64,000 bases of DNA from Myxococcales bacterium 68-20 (GTDB taxonomy: Bacteria; Myxococcota_A; Polyangia; Polyangiales; Polyangiaceae). Shown here in pieces: positions 21,362 through 30,187 of this stretch. How positions within the stretch are numbered: the first letter of the stretch is position 1; every line of letters starts with the position of its first letter. The notes beneath the pieces are model-generated. The model ran no database searches. It was given only the letters and a program-made list of their open reading frames with translations, and had not been told where the DNA came from. The translations under genes and the position numbers were made by a program. The stretch is from contig MKVQ01000042.1 in the NCBI GenBank assembly GCA_001899635.1, forward strand, positions 186,001 to 250,000. Direction: 5' to 3'.

Positions 21362-22990
21362 TCAGCCGGCGCGCTCGCCGGGCCCAGACGAGCGCGGTCT
21401 CGCGCCGACGCGCGAGACCGCCTCCACGGCGGCGAGCACGTCGGCACGACGGAACGGCTTGGTCACGATCGGCTGCTTCGTCGACGCCACATGAGCCTTC
21501 GCGCGTTCGCCGAAGGCGCCGCCCGTCACGAACACGAAGCGAGCGGCGAGCGAGGGCGACTCGCGCGCGATCTCCTGGTGTACGTCGGCGCCGGTGAGGT
21601 CCGGCATCATCACGTCGCAGAGGATGGCGTCGAAGTCGTCGTCTCGACGCAACGTCTCGAGGGCGTCGCGGCCGCTCGGGGCGACGACCACGTCGTGGTC
21701 CTCCATCAGGAGCCGCCGAAGGACTCGAACGACCGGCGCCTCGTCGTCCACGATCAGCACGCGGCACCGCCGTCGTGCCGGGGCCACGTCACTCGTCATT
21801 GCCGGCACCGGCACCTGCGCGGCCGGTAGGGACAGGCGGACCGTCGAGCCCTCCCCGCGCACGCTAGATACCGAGACATCCCCACCGCACGACGTCACCG
21901 CCGACTGGACGAGCGGAATGGCCCCTGCCGCCTCCGTCTCGAAGCAGGGACCGACGATGCTCCGCTTCGTCTCCGGCGCCATCTCCTCCCCCGTGTCACG
22001 GATCTCGATGAAGACGCGCCCGGCCTCGTCGACGCCGGTGGTCACGGAGATCTCGTCGCGCTCGACATGACCTTCGGGGATCGCCTTCACCGCGTTCACC
22101 ATCAGGTCGAGGACGACCTCGACGAGCATCGCTTCGCTCGCCGTCACGCTCGGCGGCGCACCGAGCTGTCGGATGAGGCGTGCTCGATGACGGATCTCGT
22201 TCTTCGCGAACGTCAGCACGCCCTCCACCACCCGGTCGACATCGACCGTCATCGACACGTTCGGCTCCGAGCGCGCGAAGACGCGCATGCCCCGGATGAT
22301 GTCGGAGATGCGGAGCGCTCCCTGGCGAGCCTCACGGAGCATCTCCACGAGGTCGGCATCGGCCGCCGATGCGTCGAGGATCGAGAGCGCGATGTCGAGA
22401 TTTCCGAGGATGTACGTGAGCGGGTTGTTGATCTCGTGCGCGAGCCCGCTCGCGAGCGCGCTCACCGACGCGATCCTCTGCTCGATCGCGCGATGCTCGA
22501 GGTCGTGGAGCGAGCGGGCTCGCTCCGCCACGGCAAGCTCGGTGGCAGCACGACGCGCAAACGACGTAAGCGCGCGTAGACCGATGCGCTCGAGCCCGTC
22601 CTCGGAAGCGACCGCACAGACGATCACGCATTCTCCGGAGCCTGCGAGCGACGACGACGCGGCGAGATGAGCGCCGTTCTCGAGCACGAAGCGACCGAGA
22701 TGCGACGGCGCCGGCGCGTGCAGCGAGCTCGCTCCGTCGAGGAGAGGTTCGAGGACCGTCCCTTCGAGCGCGAGCTCTTCCGATTCGACGGCCGAAGCCT
22801 CTTCGCTGCCGGCGAACGCCGCAAGGACGCGCGCCGCGCCACGCCTCGCCGCGAGGACGAGGACGAGACGCGCCGACGCCACCTCACACAGCGCCCGCGC
22901 GAGCGCCGAGAAATACCCGTGCTCGACGGCGTCCGACGTTGCTTCGATGACATGCCAGAGGTCGGCCACGGAACGTTCCTTCCTCTCCAA
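21362..22990 (-). CDS. hybrid sensor histidine kinase with C-terminal receiver
   Basis: The 542-residue soluble protein has an N-terminal GAF-like sensory region (about 10-155), a HisKA domain with phosphoacceptor His185 (LAHEINNP), an HATPase domain with N-box (VLDLMVNAVKA) and a C-terminal receiver (about 409-530) with Asp459 in CDVMMPD and Lys511 in TKPF. The G1 box reads DTGEEM and the ATP-lid/G2 region lacks the usual GxGLGL, so kinase activity may be weak or depend on a partner. No output domain is fused and no regulator is adjacent. It has no membrane segment. Confidence 0.88.
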   Translation of the reverse strand: MERKERSVADLWHVIEATSDAVEHGYFSALARALCEVASARLVLVLAARRGAARVLAAFAGSEEASAVESEELALEGTVLEPLLDGASSLHAPAPSHLGRFVLENGAHLAASSSLAGSGECVIVCAVASEDGLERIGLRALTSFARRAATELAVAERARSLHDLEHRAIEQRIASVSALASGLAHEINNPLTYILGNLDIALSILDASAADADLVEMLREARQGALRISDIIRGMRVFARSEPNVSMTVDVDRVVEGVLTFAKNEIRHRARLIRQLGAPPSVTASEAMLVEVVLDLMVNAVKAIPEGHVERDEISVTTGVDEAGRVFIEIRDTGEEMAPETKRSIVGPCFETEAAGAIPLVQSAVTSCGGDVSVSSVRGEGSTVRLSLPAAQVPVPAMTSDVAPARRRCRVLIVDDEAPVVRVLRRLLMEDHDVVVAPSGRDALETLRRDDDFDAILCDVMMPDLTGADVHQEIARESPSLAARFVFVTGGAFGERAKAHVASTKQPIVTKPFRRADVLAAVEAVSRVGARPRSSGPGERAG

Positions 22991-23044
22991 ACGACCCGAC
23001 GCGCCGCCTCTTCAGTGGGCCGCCCTCGCCCGCCGACACAGTGA

Positions 23045-23065
23045 ACTTGAAAATCGTTTTCAAGT
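23045..23065. promoter_or_regulatory. Fur-family (Zur-like) operator upstream of rpsD
   Basis: A perfect 9-3-9 palindrome: ACTTGAAAA, TCG centre, TTTTCAAGT. The core TTGAAAATCGTTTTCAA closely resembles Zur boxes of the TGAAAATC-type known from actinobacteria. It sits 30 bases before the rpsD start and about 55 bases before the divergent kinase start, so it could control one or both. Low-GC bases in a high-GC intergenic region add weight. Confidence 0.65.
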
Positions 23066-23095
23066 AAGGCATAGGCTACGGAGGAGAACCTGCCG

Positions 23096-23707
23096 ATGAG
23101 TCGTTTCACAGGACCGCGCGTGAAGCGCATGAGGGCGCTCGGGACGGAGCTGCCCGGTCTGTCGCCGAAGAAGATCGACAAGCGCCCCTACCCGCCGGGC
23201 CAACACGGACAAGGCCGGAAGAAGCTGACGGAGTTCGCTCTCCGGCTGCAGGAGAAGCAGAAGCTCAGGCTCAACTACGGCGTGACCGAGCTCCAGCTCC
23301 GCCATCTCGTCGAGGAAGCGAAGACGAGCAAGGGCGCGACCGGCCACAAGCTCGTGGAGCTCCTCGAGCGCCGGCTCGACAACGTGGTCTTCCGCGCCGG
23401 GCTCGCGCGCACCATCCCGGGCGCGCGGCAGCTCGTCAACCACGGCCACATCCTCGTGAACGGCAAGCGCGTCGACATCGCGTCCTACCGCGTGTCCAAG
23501 GGCGAGACCATCAGCGTCCGCGAGAAGAGCAAGAACCTCGCTTCGATCGCGGCGGCGAAGGGGATCGCCGACAACTTCCAGACGCCGTGGCTCGAGGTGA
23601 ACCGCGACGCGCTCAGCGCCGTCGTCGCCGAGCTTCCCGACGAGAACGCGGTGCTCTTCCCGCTGCGCGTGCAGCTCGTCGTCGAGTACTACTCCCAGCG
23701 TCTCTGA
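23096..23707 (+). CDS. rpsD: 30S ribosomal protein S4, cysteine-free form
   Basis: The 203-residue protein is a full-length S4: N-terminal domain with GPRVKRMRALG and RPYPPGQHG, then the S4 RNA-binding domain (about 90-160: LVELLERRLDNVVFRAG, GHILVNGKRVDI). S4 nucleates 30S assembly by binding 16S rRNA. It contains no cysteine at all, so it is the zinc-independent type. It is not next to rpsM, rpsK or rpoA, where S4 usually sits, and lies behind a Zur-like box. This suggests a second, zinc-starvation copy, though a unique rpsD cannot be excluded from this window. Confidence 0.95.
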   Translation: MSRFTGPRVKRMRALGTELPGLSPKKIDKRPYPPGQHGQGRKKLTEFALRLQEKQKLRLNYGVTELQLRHLVEEAKTSKGATGHKLVELLERRLDNVVFRAGLARTIPGARQLVNHGHILVNGKRVDIASYRVSKGETISVREKSKNLASIAAAKGIADNFQTPWLEVNRDALSAVVAELPDENAVLFPLRVQLVVEYYSQRL

Positions 23708-23738
23708 CGCGACCGGACACCCTAGGAAGGAAGCACGC

Positions 23739-24557
23739 GTGGAGGGACGCATGGAGACGAGGACGAACGAGGCCTCGACCGAGCGCGAGGGGGTGCAACT
23801 CCACGAAGAGGAGCTCGTCGACCTGCTCGCGCGGGCCCTCGCCGGCCGGGATCTACCCGACACCGGCTTCGACGATCCCACCGCGCGAGCCCTCCTCGAC
23901 GCCCTCGACGTCGATCGCGATCGCTACGATCGCGCGCGCCTCCGTCTGTCTCTTGCGACCACGATGGTGGTCGACGCGGTCGTTCGTGGTTTCTTCGATC
24001 GCCACCCCGACGGGCTGGCGATCGGAGTGAACCAGGGGCTCTGCACGCGCTTCAGCCGTGTCGACAACGGTTCGCTCCGGTGGCTCGACATCGACCCGGC
24101 GCCGGTCGCGACCTTCAAGCAGTCGCTCCTTCCGACACACGAGCGCCACACCGTGGGCTCGTGTTGTTCCCTCCGCTGCAGCGGCTGGGTCGGGTGCCTC
24201 CGTGAGCTGCGCGACGTGCCCGCTCTCATCGTGGCGCAGGGAACGTTCCGCCGCTCGTCGCACGAGGACCTCGACGCGTTCCTCGTGCGCGCCGTCGAGC
24301 ACGCGGGACCAGGGACCGAGCTCGTCCTCGACTACGACGTTCGGGCGCCGCTGAGGCCGTCGTCGCTGAATCTTCGAGGCGCGTGCCTCGAATCTCCTTC
24401 ACCCGACGGACACGTCGCGCGCTACCCGCGCCTCCGCTTCGTGTCACCGGACGAATACCCCGCAGAGATCGCGCACGCGGTGAGCGGGATGAACGGCGTC
24501 TCTCGCCTCTTCCGCGGTCGCGGAGTGGCGTCGGTCGCCCATCTCCGGTTCGTCTGA
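23739..24557 (+). CDS. SAM-dependent methyltransferase, leucine carboxyl methyltransferase family
   Basis: The 272-residue product has the LCM-family pattern: VVRGFFDRHPDGLAIGVNQGLCTRFSRVDN (motif I region with the usual YD-x-LA equivalent), DIDPAPVATFKQSLLP (acidic motif II) and LIVAQGTF in place of the post-II strand. Related bacterial enzymes methylate polyketides, haloacids or unknown small molecules. The GTG start is favoured by AGGAAGGAAG 6 bases upstream; an ATG at 23751 is possible. It begins 31 bases after rpsD and may share its promoter and Zur-like control. Confidence 0.78.
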   Translation: MEGRMETRTNEASTEREGVQLHEEELVDLLARALAGRDLPDTGFDDPTARALLDALDVDRDRYDRARLRLSLATTMVVDAVVRGFFDRHPDGLAIGVNQGLCTRFSRVDNGSLRWLDIDPAPVATFKQSLLPTHERHTVGSCCSLRCSGWVGCLRELRDVPALIVAQGTFRRSSHEDLDAFLVRAVEHAGPGTELVLDYDVRAPLRPSSLNLRGACLESPSPDGHVARYPRLRFVSPDEYPAEIAHAVSGMNGVSRLFRGRGVASVAHLRFV

Positions 24558-24564
24558 GGAAGGG

Positions 24565-25845
24565 TCACCGTCGCTGCCGGTTACGCGGCGGACGCCGAGA
24601 CGGCGGCGGCGCCTGCGATACCGACGCTGCCGGGACGATCTCGGGCGCGGAGACGGAGACGCTCGGCTGAGCGATCGGCGCAGCAGCCTCGCTCGGCACC
24701 TCGGTGACGGGTCGAGGCGGATCTCGCTGCGAGAGAGAAACGACCACGACCATCGCGAGAAGCGCGAGCAACCCCGCGCCGACGATGAAGAGACCGATGC
24801 GCGATGGTCCAGGCGCCACGCTCACGCGCACCGGCACCTGCGCAGTGATCCCCGGCTCGCGACGCACCGGCATCGGCGGAGGTGGAGGTGGCAAGCTCGA
24901 ACGCGCGCTCGTCCCGCAGATGCGCGCGACACGGTCCGCCGACTCGATCCCGAACGGCGTCGCGAAGGGGCGGAGCCCGGCCGCGAGATCGCCGAGCGTC
25001 GCTCGTGCAGCGGGATCCTTCTCGAGACACGCGAGCACCACCGCCTCGACACGCTCGGAGACGTCCGGGCGCAGCGCACGGAGCGACGCCGGCGGCAGCA
25101 TCGTGACCGCCGCGAGGACGCTACCCACGGTGTCGCCCTCGAACGGCAGCCTCGCCGTCAGGATCTCGAAGAGGACGACGCCGAGCGCCCAGACGTCCAC
25201 CTTGGCGGTGACGTACTTCGAGGTCCGAATCTGCTCGGGCGCCATGTACGCGGGCGATCCGATCACTGCCTGCGTCGACGTGAGGGACGGGTCACCGCCG
25301 CGCTCGGGTGCGAGCTTCGAGATGCCGAAGTCGAGGACCTTCAGCCAGCGGGAGCCGTCGGGGCGCCGGGTGAGGAAGAGGTTCGAGGGCTTGATGTCGC
25401 GATGGACGATCCCTTCCACGTGAGCCTCGGCGAGCGCCTCGGCCGCCTGGAGGACGCAATCGGCGGCGAGCTGGATCGAGAGCGGCCCGCGCTGCGTGAG
25501 CTTCTCGAGGTCGATGCCTTCGAGCAGCTCCATGGCCATGAACGGAAGCCCCTCGTCCGTCACGCCGATATCGTGGATGCGAACGACGTGATCGGTCCGA
25601 ATGCGCGAGGCCGCGCTCGCCTCCTGCCGGAAGCGCTCGACCGCCGTGGGATCGACGGCGCGATCGGGCCGGAGGAACTTGATCGCGATGCGGCGATCGA
25701 GCACGAGATGGCGAGCCGCAACGACGGCGCCCATCGTCCCGATCCCGACGACGGCCTCGATCCGGTAGCGGCCGTCGATCACGATGCCGGGGCGAGGGAC
25801 CCAGTCCTCGACCCGGAGATGTGGCGGGGGTGCGAGGTCGACCAC
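24565..25845 (-). CDS. eukaryote-like Ser/Thr protein kinase with C-terminal membrane segment
   Basis: The 426-residue protein has a complete Hanks-type kinase domain (about 25-285): glycine loop VGIGTMGAV, Lys56 in AIKFL, HRDIKPSN (148-155; Asp150 catalytic), DFG (172-174), and APEQ. A Pro-rich linker leads to one transmembrane helix (about 350-370) and a Pro/Ala/Ser-rich tail of about 55 residues, which should lie outside the cytoplasm and is too short for a PASTA-type sensor. It phosphorylates Ser/Thr on unknown substrates. It converges with the methyltransferase gene. Confidence 0.92.
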   Translation of the reverse strand: MVDLAPPPHLRVEDWVPRPGIVIDGRYRIEAVVGIGTMGAVVAARHLVLDRRIAIKFLRPDRAVDPTAVERFRQEASAASRIRTDHVVRIHDIGVTDEGLPFMAMELLEGIDLEKLTQRGPLSIQLAADCVLQAAEALAEAHVEGIVHRDIKPSNLFLTRRPDGSRWLKVLDFGISKLAPERGGDPSLTSTQAVIGSPAYMAPEQIRTSKYVTAKVDVWALGVVLFEILTARLPFEGDTVGSVLAAVTMLPPASLRALRPDVSERVEAVVLACLEKDPAARATLGDLAAGLRPFATPFGIESADRVARICGTSARSSLPPPPPPMPVRREPGITAQVPVRVSVAPGPSRIGLFIVGAGLLALLAMVVVVSLSQRDPPRPVTEVPSEAAAPIAQPSVSVSAPEIVPAASVSQAPPPSRRPPRNRQRR

Positions 25846-25865
25846 GCTGTCACTCTAACGGCAAT

Positions 25866-25999
25866 GCCGTTCGATTAAGCGAACCGAGAGAGATTCAACA
25901 GGAAGGCGGAAAGGCGGGAAGAGAGTTTGATCAATGAATCCTTCCCGTCTTCCCGTCTTCCTGTTTCTGTCTCTGGCGGCCACGGCCTAACCGAACGGC
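25866..25999. repeat. intergenic nested inverted repeat (family C copy)
   Basis: Outer arms GCCGTTCGATTA (25866-25877) and TAACCGAACGGC (25988-25999) match at 11 of 12 positions. Inner arms of 25 bases (25897-25921, AACAGGAAGG...; 25941-25965, ...CTTCCTGTT) match at 22. The right half, with TCTGTCTCTGG and CGGCCTAACCGAACGGC, resembles the units at 14834-14994. It fills the space between the kinase start and the ATP-grasp gene stop. Confidence 0.65.
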
Positions 26000-26064
26000 G
26001 TTGACTCGAACGGACGACCGCGCGATTGGCCGAACGTCTCGCGTCGAGCGTCGTGTAGCTCGCG

Positions 26065-27282
26065 CTATTGCGCGTACATCCGGATGTCCGTCGCCGCGGC
26101 CTGGCACATCCGAAACGCCTCGTCCCAGTTCGGGTGCCGGACGATGAGGTGACCGTCGGAGGTCTGCGTCTGCTTCCAGTCGCGGCGCGGCGTGCCCGGC
26201 CGGAGAAGCTTCTCCTCGACGACCCACGGCCCGTATGCGCGGAGCCAGTCGAGGAGGCCGTCGATGCGCGTGATCTGTCCCCATCCCTGCGCGCGCTTGA
26301 AGACGATTCCCACGTTGTACCTGCGGGTCGCGTCCGCCTCGAAGTGGCCCCAGCACGACACGCGAGCCCACTCGCGGAACAGATCGATGTCGCAGGTGTA
26401 GTTCATCTGATCGACGAGCCCCGCGCCGCCTGGACGGCACGCGATCTCGCCGAAGACGGCCTCGCCCTTCGGGGTGAGGTACCACTCCATGTGCGTGAAG
26501 CCATCGCCCATGCCGAGCGCGTCGAGCACGCCGCGGCCGAGCGCCAGCCCGCCGGCGAGCTTCGGCTGCGCGAGGTCGCGGACGCTGATCGCGATCGGGC
26601 TGATCCACTCGACCGTCCGTGCCTCGAGCGGCTTCGGGAAGTACTGCGAGACGTTCTCCATCACCGGCTTACCGCCGATGCAGAGCGTGTCGTACGTGAG
26701 CTCCTCGCCCTCGATGTACTCCTCGCAGCTCGCCTGCGAGAGGCCGCCGAGCATGGGCAACACCTGCTCGAGCTCGGTCGGGCTCGTCACCTTGTACGTG
26801 TCCGCACAGCCGGCGCCCGCGATCGGCTTCAGGATGAGCGGGTAGCCGATCTCCTCGGCCGTCTCTCGTACGTCTTTCGCGGAATGGACACGACGTGAAC
26901 GGGGAACGCGGAGACCGGCGGCCTGGACGCGCTCCTTCATCAGCTGCTTGTCGCGGAACGCTCGCACGGTGTCGACGGACATCCCGGGCAGCCCCCACCG
27001 CTCGCGAAGGCGCGCAGCGAGCATCACGAGCGGCTCCCAGTTGGTGAGCACGCGATCGATCGAGCCGCCGCGAAGCCAGTCGGAGACGCGATCCATCACG
27101 TCCATCTCGTCGAGGATCAGCGGGACGGTGAGGTAGTCGTAGAGGTACGGCTTGACGCGATGAGGGAGCTGACCGCGCGGCGTGTCTCCGACGCCGTACA
27201 CGGTCGCGCCGACCTCGGCGAGACCACGCGCGAAGTTGACCATCTCCGCGGGGTACGAAGGTGAGAGGAGGACGACGCGCAT
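26065..27282 (-). CDS. ATP-grasp family ligase
   Basis: The 405-residue protein has an N-terminal Rossmann-like domain (MRVVLLSPSYPAEM, residues 1-90), then the ATP-grasp fold: KPIAGAGCADTYKV as the nucleotide-binding loop, EEYIEGEELTYD, and FTHMEWYLTPKGEAVFGEIACRPGGAG as the metal-binding strand. ATP-grasp enzymes join a carboxylate to an amine or thiol through an acyl phosphate. The substrate is unknown; the layout is like carbamoyl-phosphate-synthase or biotin-carboxylase relatives that modify amino acids or peptides. The start at 27282 is the ATG opening the Rossmann strand. Confidence 0.82.
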   Translation of the reverse strand: MRVVLLSPSYPAEMVNFARGLAEVGATVYGVGDTPRGQLPHRVKPYLYDYLTVPLILDEMDVMDRVSDWLRGGSIDRVLTNWEPLVMLAARLRERWGLPGMSVDTVRAFRDKQLMKERVQAAGLRVPRSRRVHSAKDVRETAEEIGYPLILKPIAGAGCADTYKVTSPTELEQVLPMLGGLSQASCEEYIEGEELTYDTLCIGGKPVMENVSQYFPKPLEARTVEWISPIAISVRDLAQPKLAGGLALGRGVLDALGMGDGFTHMEWYLTPKGEAVFGEIACRPGGAGLVDQMNYTCDIDLFREWARVSCWGHFEADATRRYNVGIVFKRAQGWGQITRIDGLLDWLRAYGPWVVEEKLLRPGTPRRDWKQTQTSDGHLIVRHPNWDEAFRMCQAAATDIRMYAQ

Positions 27283-27310
27283 GGGAGCTACTTTCGACGC
27301 GGGCCGGAGG

Positions 27311-27350
27311 CCCACCACTGCGGGCGGTTGGGGCGCGAGCCCCAAGTTTT
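27311..27350 (+). repeat. family B repeat: GCGA-tetraloop hairpin, terminator-like
   Basis: CCACTGCGGGCGGTTGGGG leads into a perfect 7-bp stem, TTGGGGC and GCCCCAA, closing a GCGA (GNRA) tetraloop (27328-27345), then GTTTT. Copies are at 48024-48063 and, inverted, at 61387-61420. Each lies 20-60 bases upstream of a minus-strand start codon. This copy also ends like an intrinsic terminator on the plus strand. Confidence 0.6.
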
Positions 27351-27551
27351 AGCATGGCCGTCGTCCGCGGGGAGCGGGAGGTTCGCGGGGGCCTTCTCAC
27401 TGCGCAGCTCGCGCGTTCGTCCGCGGAGTCCCTCACGAAAGGGCTCTGTCGCCTCGGCCGCAGCGACGTCCGTGGTCGTGCTCTCGCCCGTGTCTCGTTG
27501 CGCGCTCCAGCACAGGTTGTAAGGTCGGGCGCGGCGTGGCATGCAAGATGG

Positions 27552-28814
27552 ATGAGTCGACGCTCGCCGGCCGTACCGCGCCGCGCCGTACTGCAAGGTG
27601 GCCTCGCCTCCTTCGCGATGCTCATGAGCCAGCCATGGCTCGGCGGCTGCTCGCGGCGGACGTCCACCGCAGGCACCTCGCGAGCTCAGACTGCGAGCGC
27701 GGCCATCACCCCACGCCTCGCGGCCGACGGCGGCGTCGACCGGCGGCTCGTCTCGAAGATCGCGGAGGTCGGACCTCTCGGAGCTCCGGACGCAAACGGA
27801 GTCCGCTTGCCGGCAGGCTTTCGCGCTCGCGTGATCGCGCGGACACGTGAACGGGTCGTCACCGGCAAGGAGTACCTCTGGCATGCGTCGCCCGACGGCG
27901 GCGCGACGTTCGGGACGGAGGACGGCGGCTGGATCTACGTCTCGAACTCGGAGGAGCCACGCGGCGGAGGCGTCGGGGCCGTCCGCTTCGATCGCGATGG
28001 CGTGATCGTCGATGCCTACGCCATCCTCTCGAACACGAGCACCAACTGCGCGGGCGGCCCCACGCCATGGAGCACGTGGCTCTCGTGCGAGGAGATCGCC
28101 AAGGGCCAGGTGTACGAGTGCGATCCTCGAGGCGCGCGCCCCGCGACCGTGAGGCCCGCGCTCGGGACCTTCAGGCACGAGGCCGTGTCGATCGATCCGG
28201 TCCGACATCATGCCTACCTCACCGAGGACGAGCCCGATGGGTGCTTCTACCGCTTCGTCCCGGACGCGCTCGGCGCGCACGGGTTCGCCGACCTCTCCGC
28301 CGGCCGGCTCGAGGTCGCGGTGGTCGAGCTCGGCGCGGTGAGCTGGCGCCCGGTCCCCGATCCACGCTACGAGAAGTCGACACCGACGCGCTTCCAGGTC
28401 CGAGCGGCCACGCACTTCAACGGCGGCGAGGGCATCTGGTGGCACGACGGCGTCGTCTACTTCACGACCAAGGGCGACAACCGCGTGCACGCCTTCGACA
28501 CGCGGAGCAGCAAGATCCGCGTGCTCTATGACGCTGCTCGCGAGAAGTCGCCGCTGCTCTACGGGGTCGACAACGTCACGGTGTCCGCCTCGGGCGACGT
28601 GCTCGTCGCCGAGGACGGCGGGCGCATGAAGATCGTCGCGATCCTCCCGTCGGGAGAGCTCAAGGAGCTGATGCAGCTCGTCGGTCACCCCGACAGCGAG
28701 ATCACCGGTCCTGCATTCGATCCCTCCGGCACGCGGCTCTATTTCAGCTCGCAGCGCGGAGTACGCGGCGGCACGACCTTCGAGATCACGGGCCCCTTCC
28801 ACGTCGAGGCGTGA
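27552..28814 (+). CDS. PhoX-family (DUF839) exported phosphatase-like protein
   Basis: The 420-residue product starts with a twin-arginine-like signal (SRRSPAVPRRAVLQGGLASFAML) and a possible lipobox LGGC, indicating Tat export and membrane anchoring. The rest is a beta-propeller of the PhoX/DUF839 family, with GWIYVSNSEE, TPWSTWLSCEE, GTFRHEAVSIDP, YLTEDEPDGCFYRFVP and FNGGEGIWWHDGVVYFTTKGDNRV. PhoX alkaline phosphatases use Ca/Fe clusters to release phosphate from esters. Whether this member is active is unknown. The start at 27552 was chosen for the signal peptide. It converges on the flavin/haem operon. Confidence 0.85.
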   Translation: MSRRSPAVPRRAVLQGGLASFAMLMSQPWLGGCSRRTSTAGTSRAQTASAAITPRLAADGGVDRRLVSKIAEVGPLGAPDANGVRLPAGFRARVIARTRERVVTGKEYLWHASPDGGATFGTEDGGWIYVSNSEEPRGGGVGAVRFDRDGVIVDAYAILSNTSTNCAGGPTPWSTWLSCEEIAKGQVYECDPRGARPATVRPALGTFRHEAVSIDPVRHHAYLTEDEPDGCFYRFVPDALGAHGFADLSAGRLEVAVVELGAVSWRPVPDPRYEKSTPTRFQVRAATHFNGGEGIWWHDGVVYFTTKGDNRVHAFDTRSSKIRVLYDAAREKSPLLYGVDNVTVSASGDVLVAEDGGRMKIVAILPSGELKELMQLVGHPDSEITGPAFDPSGTRLYFSSQRGVRGGTTFEITGPFHVEA

Positions 28815-28834
28815 TCTCGGCGCTCGTCCGCGCG

Positions 28835-30151
28835 CTATCGGAACAAGTGCCGGAGGGCGAGGATCGTCGCGTGCATCTGATGCTGCGTGACGTCGATGCG
28901 GAGGTCCGGCTCGCTCGCGTGGTTCTGCACGCCGCCGGTCGCCTTGGGATCATCGATCGGCCCGAGCGCCGATGCGCGCGGATGACCGACCTGCCAGGAA
29001 AGGAGGTTCCCGAGGCCTTGATGAATCGCGCACGCGTATTTCGCCGAGCGTCGCGCGTCTCCTGTCTTCTCGGCCCATGCATACGCCGGAATCAGGCCCT
29101 CGTACGCATAGCCGGTATTCCGCTGCCGCCCGAGGACGCCATGTACGTCGAGCATCCAGTCGGCCAGTGAGAGGAGCCACTCGCCGTACGGCGCATCACT
29201 GCTCCACTTGGACGTCGCGAGCTCGTAGAAGGCCATCGACGACCACTGATAGTAGCCCTTCGTCGTGTCGGAGTCGGGGTCGGCGGCCAGCGCCTGCTGG
29301 ACGTTGACGCGATGCCCGGCGGCGGCGGCCTTCTTCACGATCGGGGCGAGATCGTCGCGTCCGAGGTACTTCATCGCTTTCACCAGCGCGAGCAGCGCCT
29401 CGCCGTCGTAGTACGAAGAGTGCGGACCAGAGGCGGCGCCCCCGTCGTAGTCGTACTTGCGGAACCAGAGCCCCTGGTCGTCGCGAGACTCGACGAGGTA
29501 GGCGACGTAGGCATTGGCCCGTGACGTCCACAGATCGATCGCGCTCCGGTCGTCCGGCGGTAGGCTGCGCACGTAGTCGATCACGGAGAGCGTGACCAAC
29601 GCCGCCATGCCGAGGCCGCCCGAATCGCGCGGTCTCCCTTCGACGGAGTAGGTCGGGAAGCGGCCGCCCGCCTTCGTCGTGCCGGCCCGGCCATCGAAGA
29701 AGCGAAGCCCCTTCTCGAGCGCAGGTCCGAGCGAGGCCGGCGCGCGCGGGGGGCCTTCGAACTGCGCGATCAGCGCGAGCCCCCAGAGCGCCCCCGCCTG
29801 ACGCACCTCGCTGTCGTCCGCCGCGTAGGTCTTCGCCTTCCAGTCGTAGAGATAATCGAAGTTCCCCGCCTCTCGCTGGTGCGCGACGAGGAACTCGGTG
29901 CCCAGCGTCAGGGACGTCTCGAGCTCGGCCCTCGTGAGCGACAGCTGGCAAGCACCTCCGTCGAGCAGGCCGCGAGCGGCGTCGCTCGCGTTCGGCGAGG
30001 GCCCGGCGACATGCTGCTTGCGCACGGCCACGCCGACGAAAACCACGGCGGCAAGGACCGCCAGCGACGCAACGATGAGACCACGCCTAGTAAGCACGTC
30101 ACCATGCGTAGACGATCCGTCGCCATACGTCACGATCGCGAGCGCTTGCAT
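28835..30151 (-). CDS. membrane-anchored alpha/alpha-toroid protein
   Basis: The 438-residue protein has one N-terminal membrane segment (about 24-45, after VLTRRG) and then repeated helical pairs with Gly-rich turns, including NFDYLYDWKAKTY, GALWGLALIAQF, SSYYDGEALLALVKAMKYLG and NTGYAYEGLIPAYAWAE. This resembles (alpha/alpha)6 toroid enzymes such as terpene cyclases, epimerases or polysaccharide-processing glycosidases. The catalytic residues cannot be assigned. It is the last gene of the DUF2271 operon, 36 bases after DUF3570, so an envelope role in that system is likely. Confidence 0.65.
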   Translation of the reverse strand: MQALAIVTYGDGSSTHGDVLTRRGLIVASLAVLAAVVFVGVAVRKQHVAGPSPNASDAARGLLDGGACQLSLTRAELETSLTLGTEFLVAHQREAGNFDYLYDWKAKTYAADDSEVRQAGALWGLALIAQFEGPPRAPASLGPALEKGLRFFDGRAGTTKAGGRFPTYSVEGRPRDSGGLGMAALVTLSVIDYVRSLPPDDRSAIDLWTSRANAYVAYLVESRDDQGLWFRKYDYDGGAASGPHSSYYDGEALLALVKAMKYLGRDDLAPIVKKAAAAGHRVNVQQALAADPDSDTTKGYYQWSSMAFYELATSKWSSDAPYGEWLLSLADWMLDVHGVLGRQRNTGYAYEGLIPAYAWAEKTGDARRSAKYACAIHQGLGNLLSWQVGHPRASALGPIDDPKATGGVQNHASEPDLRIDVTQHQMHATILALRHLFR

Positions 30152-30187
30152 CGCGGCCGGTGGTCGACGGTGCGCGACGTCTCACGA

